Shown here piece by piece: positions 59,846 through 64,000 of a stretch of DNA of 64,000 bases (the stretch's first letter is position 1; each line of letters starts with the position of its first letter). A program made the position numbers and the translations under genes. Location of the stretch: the NCBI GenBank assembly GCA_032622095.1, contig CP136061.1:167219107-167283106 (forward strand). Direction: 5' to 3'. Under the pieces are notes generated by a model. The model was not told the origin of the DNA. It saw nothing but the letters and a program-made list of their open reading frames with translations, and did not search any database. The DNA is from Siphonodentalium dalli. Its lineage: Eukaryota > Mollusca > Scaphopoda > Gadilida > Siphonodentaliidae.

Positions 59846-60360
59846 TACTGACAGTACAGGTCTATACGTGCCCCTTCAAATTTCTTTTCCAGCAGCAGAG
59901 GATTGTTAAATCTCTTGTAGTGACTCGTAGAAAGGATCCCTCCTTGTCTGACTCCTTGTGAGATCTTAAATGGCTGCGACAGCTGCCCTTTCCATTTTAC
60001 TTTGGAGTATAGCATATATATAGGTCTGTGTATGATTCCTTTAGCAGCAGCCAGTCCTTCCCCATGATACCATCCATATACAATTAATGAAGGAGTATAC
60101 TGTGATCCACAACATCAAACACCTTTTGTGCATCCAGAGTGGTGAACAACATAGTTTTCTGATAAGTGGCATGATGTCTGCTATTAAGTACATGTATGTG
60201 CTCCAGTATTTTCAGCAAAATGGATGTTACAGTGATTCCTCTGTAGTTTGCCGGGGGCTAAGACTATTAAAGAGGATCACCTTTTTTAAATACTGGAGTT
60301 AATAATATTCCCTCTTTCATGCTAGATGGTATGTTTCCTCTCCTTAACAGGCAATACCGG
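59846..60360 (-). pseudogene. Decayed LINE, RT 5' half
   Basis: Minus strand. A VFKKGDPL-like start of RT near 60275 is followed by motif A TLDAQKVFDVVDHSILLH (about 60090-60140) and motif B FKISQGVRQGGILS (about 59930-59970). In-frame stops and frameshifts are present. It ends upstream at the foldback repeat near 60365, so the endonuclease is missing. Confidence 0.72.
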
Positions 60361-60364
60361 TGTA

Positions 60365-60950
60365 ACAGTTTATCTCCCCCCCTGGGTATCTTCCCCCCCA
60401 CTCATATATTTTTTTTTCCTCACTTATTTTATATTATTATGGTAAGAAATGCCGAGAAAACTTAACCCCTCACACAATAGCATAAATATGTCAAAATATT
60501 ACCTTACGATTTTATCGTTTATTTTGCTTTATATTGTCATGAAATGGCGAGAAATTAACTTTATATGAGAACAATTTAATAGAGTAAGAATTTGGGGTGG
60601 GGGGGAAATATCCAGGCCTGAGTATCTCCCCCCCCCCCCCCCCCCACCCAGTGGCTATATATGACAAAAATTAAACGTATGATTTTATTGCTTAATTTGA
60701 TTTATATAGTCATGAAATGGCGAGAAATTAACTCAGGCATGGGTATCCCCCCACACCCCAAATTCTTACTCAATAAAATTGTTCTCACATAAAGTTAATT
60801 TCTCGCCATTTCATGACTATATATATATATAAAGCAAATTAAGCAATAAAATCATATGTTTAATTTTTGTCATAAGTAGGTGCTGGGTGGGGGGGAAGAT
60901 ACTCAGGCCTGGGTATCTTCCCCACCACCCCAAATTCTTACTCTATCAAA
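60365..60950. repeat. Foldback repeat with G/C-tract hairpins
   Basis: Segments of gtcatgaaatggcgagaaat (near 60535 and 60710) and the complement atttctcgccatttcatgac (near 60802) alternate with gggtatctcccccc/ggggggaagatactcaggcc motifs. At least three inverted units can be folded. No coding is seen. Confidence 0.65.
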
Positions 60951-61190
60951 TTGAGAATATGGAGTACCGGTAATGGACTCAATCATTCACAATCAGAGGG
61001 AAGGAAGTGTAGTAGATTTGGCAGTCCGGCTGAAGTGCACATGCGCGGGATAACACCGGCAGAGATAATTACCACGCCGACCAACAATCACTACGACCTG
61101 CTTGCTCGATATAAATCCATCAGCATCATCCCATCCTCGTCGCCACAAGATACCATTATAGGGATGGTTGACACCGATGAAAAACAATGA
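60951..61190 (+). pseudogene. Upstream segment of the KptA/TatD composite block
   Basis: The 79-codon frame (CSRFGSPAEVHMRGITPAEI, then TTPTNNHYDLLARYKSI) resembles the low-complexity region that precedes functional domains in retroelement Gag-like proteins. The stop at 61190 is 12 bp upstream of the next frame, and a decayed continuous reading is likely. No domain is recognised. Confidence 0.35.
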
Positions 61191-61202
61191 TGGGGTCTAG
61201 AA

Positions 61203-62027
61203 ATGAGCCTGGAAGACACTAGCCATCCCCGATGGCTGTTGAAAGCACGACAGGGCCATAGTGACACCATGCCAGTGACAGAGGAGGGGCTATGCCCTGC
61301 TACACTAGAGACCTGCCCAGCGGCAGTGCATGGCACATTCTACCGCCACTGGGAAAGCATTAAAGCCCAGGGACTGAGCCGGCGGAAACGGAAGCATATT
61401 CACTTTGGCCACGATGATAAAGTCTTGGGAGTGGGGGCAAGAACCAACGCCGAAATACTTATGTATCTGGACGTACCCCAGTGCCTGGAGGGAAACAGAA
61501 TCCCAATATTTCTAGCTGAAAATGGGGTTATCCTAAGCCCGGGAAATAGGGATGGCTTTATCCCCATGCCCTTTTTCCACCGAGTGATTGATCGCCAGAC
61601 GGGGACGACAATATGGAAACCCCTGGAACTGCCTGTCCCATCCAGGAGGGATAGCGTGGAGATGCCCATCATCGAATCCGACTCCGACAGTGAGAGGGAA
61701 GATCAATCAGTCAGTCAACAAAAGCAGCTGGAAATGCCATCTGTGATGGCAACGAGTGGGAGAGATAAAGGTGACATCCAGAAATTGCTGGGGGTGACCC
61801 AAACAGGGCAATTAGAAGAATCCATCACCCCGATGGAAGTAGATCCACCCTCGGAGTCTAGAGTAGACCCACCAACGATAGACCCACCAACGATAGACCT
61901 CGGCAACGGAGGCGCACTAGGAGATCCATCACCGATGGACCCTAATGTGATCGGTCGACAGCTCAGAACTGAGATTGCTAGGGAGATATCTCAAAGGAAG
62001 GGGTGGCACAGGTCATACAGGACATGA
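61203..62027 (+). pseudogene. KptA/Tpt1-like RNA 2'-phosphotransferase domain
   Basis: Residues 11-135 match the ADP-ribosyltransferase-fold lobe of KptA/Tpt1: LKARQGHS (cf. IRANQGHS), AVHGTFYRHWESIKAQGLSR (41-60), RKHIHFGH, GVGAR (SGxR position), EILMYLDV and LAENGVILSPGN (104-115). Tpt1/KptA removes an internal RNA 2'-phosphate using NAD+, giving ADP-ribose 1''-2'' cyclic phosphate. The N-terminal winged-helix part with its LRHxP arginine is absent from this frame. A long acidic, Pro/Ser-rich tail follows (SDSDSERED, DPPTIDPPTID). Downstream sequence continues in other frames, so it looks like part of a larger decayed protein. Confidence 0.72.
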
Positions 62028-63117
62028 CCAGCAATGAAAACCTGCTACCGGCAGCCATCCTTTTCCAGATCCTTTACGGAAGACCCGGCTTCATGTTAAA
62101 GGAAAAGGCCAATATAGACTGGCGCTAAGATTAGAGAAGCTCTCGTGGATCGGCGCAGCGAGGCAGGAGGGAGAGTTCTATCACTCCAACACATGGAACT
62201 CTATACACCTCCAGTACACCATCAAGAAGGACGTGCGGCTAAGGGTGGTAGGAGGGGCAGAGAGAGTTCTCTATATGAAGGACACAGCTATGGAAACCTC
62301 ATCATTTGTCATGGACCTAAAACCGGTAGAGTCGATGGAGGTAACCCCACAACCCAGCCATCCACAGAAGCCAGGGAGATCTGCGAAAGGGACTTCAGGG
62401 AAGTCACAACCAAATGCTGCACAGACCCTGACATATGGGAAGTCTCAGCCTCAACAGGCGCCTGTAAAGCGGAAACAGACTTCACCGAAGTCGCAGCAGC
62501 AGGTCTCGCAGACTTCAGGGACTTTGGTTGAGACTTCAGTGAAGTCCCAACCAAAGTCGAGGCAGTCTCAAATTTCAGACAAACAGACTTTACCGAAGTC
62601 TCAGCAACCGGTCTTGCAGACCTCAGGGACTTTGGTTGAGACTTCAGTGAAGTCCCAACCAAAGCCGAGGCAGTCTCAAATTTCGGAAAAATTTCAGGCA
62701 TCCTGCCCAGACCCCAGAAAACCATCTCTGGTAAGAACAAAGATTATGGACCGGGGCCACAAGAGGGCAGCATCGCCAGTCACTACCGGCGAACCGAAGA
62801 GGAAAGGCCGAGCCACATGTGGGGTGTGTGGAGACCATGTAAACCACGGCAGGGGGCACATGGAACGACAGCATCTACCCCCGGTGCTGTGGGAGTATCG
62901 CCCCAGTTTCAGCAACGCTCCAAGACCAACGGCGGGACAACAACTGACTGCACTGACCAAAATTGCTAAGGCTACTCCCAGAATTAGCACGAGATGGGTG
63001 CTTCACGGCTCAAGCCCAGATCTCCGATGTACAAACAAAAGCAATGAAGGAGTTGTGCCGGACAGCGGGTTGGCCCGTGCCACATCAGTTGGTACTTTAT
63101 CCCCAGCCGAACAGTAG
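62024..63117 (+). pseudogene. Middle domain, SQPKSQ repeats and zinc finger
   Basis: After a frame change, MTSNENLLPAAILFQILYG runs to 62130. A second change leads to LEKLSWIGAARQEGEFYHSN, then TWNSIHLQYTIKKDVRLRVV and the frame 62233-63117. That frame has two 36-residue repeats (108-bp period, from about 62477 and 62585; SGTLVETSVKSQPK). It then has a basic stretch and a finger CGVCGDHVNHGRGHMERQH (C196, C199, H209, H214). The order suggests one ancestral protein. The function of the middle domain is unknown to me. Confidence 0.5.
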
Positions 63118-63276
63118 GGCCATCCTCCTCCATTGAGAGCTCTCGGGTGGATGCTGCGGCAGATGAGTACAAGGGACTTCAACCAATACCAACGAACACA
63201 AGAGACAGTAGCACAAGACTGGTTGAACCGATACCGTCCCTTGGATGCCAGCAATGCTCCGCCAACCGGAACCGGA

Positions 63277-63490
63277 GGTAATCCTTCGGTGAAGGACACC
63301 GAAAGAAGCCGGGAAAGAGATCGCTCTAGGACGGAGTTAAAGATAGTCCGGGGTAATCCGGTGAAGGACACCGAAAGAAGCTGGGAAAGAGATCGATCCA
63401 GGCCGGAGTTGAAGATAGTCAGAGGTAATCCTTCTGTGAAGGACACCGAAAGAAGCAGGGGAAGAGATCGATCCAGGCCAGAGTTGAAGA
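63277..63490 (+). repeat. Three ~72-75-bp coding repeats
   Basis: In the same frame as 62233, the charged motif VKDTERS.ERDRSRPELKIV occurs three times (from about 63290, 63362 and 63437). It is an RD/RS-rich tandem repeat. The frame continues open to about 63780. Confidence 0.7.
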
Positions 63491-63659
63491 GAGTGGCAAC
63501 CTCGTCCGAAAATGAGTCGCAATCAGCTCACCCGTCTTCCGCGAAGGCATTACAAAACCGGCAAGCCAGAGAACCAATGACCGGAACCAGGGACGACCAG
63601 ACACAAAGAGAGGAGCTAACCTCAAAGAAGGCGACAGGGCCACCACCTTTAGGGAAGGC

Positions 63660-64000
63660 AATAACGAAACCGGGACATTTAGAAATGGTAATCACCTCAA
63701 AAGGGCAGAAGAGGTCAAGGCCATGGAGTCAACCAGGGAAGAAGTGCTCCTGTGGGCAGTTGACTCCCATTTCCACATGGACCGGCTTCGACAGAGAGTC
63801 AAGCAAGGCAATCGGGGATCCCTGCAAGAGTTGCTGGAATTATGCCCAGCCCCAGGGACCAAGATCAGGCTTTGGGGGCAGGTTAGGGTATACTGTGACC
63901 CGGAGTCGTACCCTACGGAGGAAGAAACATGGGAGGCCAATACCAGAGTGGCAGTGGGCTTACACCCCAAACGGGCCGGGAAAATTACATCGGAGGAAGA
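63660..64000 (+). pseudogene. TatD-type metal-dependent hydrolase, N-terminal part (runs off window)
   Basis: In a third frame are WAVDSHFHMDRLRQRVKQG, with the HxH metal site (DSHFH), then LELCPAPGTKIRLWG, VYCDPESYPTEEETW and RVAVGLHPKRAG, which matches the conserved G-x-HP strand of TatD. TatD proteins are 3'-5' exonucleases or deoxyribonucleases on DNA and RNA, usually about 260 residues; only ~110 are in the window. The frame differs from the preceding repeats, so a frameshift lies around 63660-63720. Confidence 0.65.

Noticed and set aside
61203-62027. Bacterial contamination or recent bacterial transfer of kptA
   Set aside because: The surrounding sequence is typical host repeat DNA, the domain is fused to eukaryotic-style low-complexity and zinc-finger regions, and no bacterial ribosome-binding site or operon context is seen.
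62309-63970. Long minus-strand frames opposite the composite block
   Set aside because: The plus strand carries recognisable KptA, finger and TatD motifs. The minus frames are shadows of GC-rich repeats.

Overview
This is eukaryotic, AT-rich, intron-type DNA, most likely from a bivalve or other marine mollusc. The evidence is a spliced animal gene, dense nested transposons, and many elements built like the pearl/HINE rolling-circle-type elements known from oysters (5' module, ~160-bp core repeats, short microsatellite, 3' hairpin). No prokaryotic features, CRISPR arrays or convincing RNA genes are present.

The only host gene I can support is on the minus strand: two exons of a DENN-domain Rab GEF, probably DENND5-type. 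They lie at 41758-42292 and 881-1006. Both have canonical splice sites and matching phase, so 1007-41757 is one ~40.8-kb intron. Sequence above 42292 is an upstream intron or flank of the same gene, and sequence below 881 is its next intron.

The intron is a transposon graveyard. At 0-9.9 kb are a 3' hairpin element, a hAT-like repeat, old tandem repeats, a complete pearl-type element (copy A) and a 3.3-kb palindrome. At 9.9-20.9 kb is an L1/Tx1-like LINE broken by three insertions of rolling-circle-type elements, each leaving the LINE reading frame exactly continuous with no target duplication. At 21.5-22.9 kb is a deleted piggyBac element. At 23.3-30.2 kb is pearl copy C carrying a full-length CR1/jockey-type LINE with a 6-bp target duplication; pearl copy B, 10 kb upstream, carries only the 3' end of the same insertion. 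At 30.4-37.5 kb is a 7.2-kb element with TTAA target sites and terminal inverted repeats, containing a nested hAT-type MITE. At 37.6-39.6 kb are two head-to-tail pearl copies.

Beyond the 42.3-kb exon are further MITEs with TTAA, TA or no visible target duplication, two decayed LINEs (52.3-53.4 kb plus; 57.7-60.4 kb minus) and a foldback repeat (60.4-60.95 kb). At the right edge (60.95-64 kb) is a GC-richer decayed coding block. It encodes, in order, a KptA/Tpt1-like RNA 2'-phosphotransferase domain, a zinc finger with low-complexity repeats, and the start of a TatD-type metal-dependent hydrolase. I do not recognise this combination; it is the best candidate here for something undescribed.
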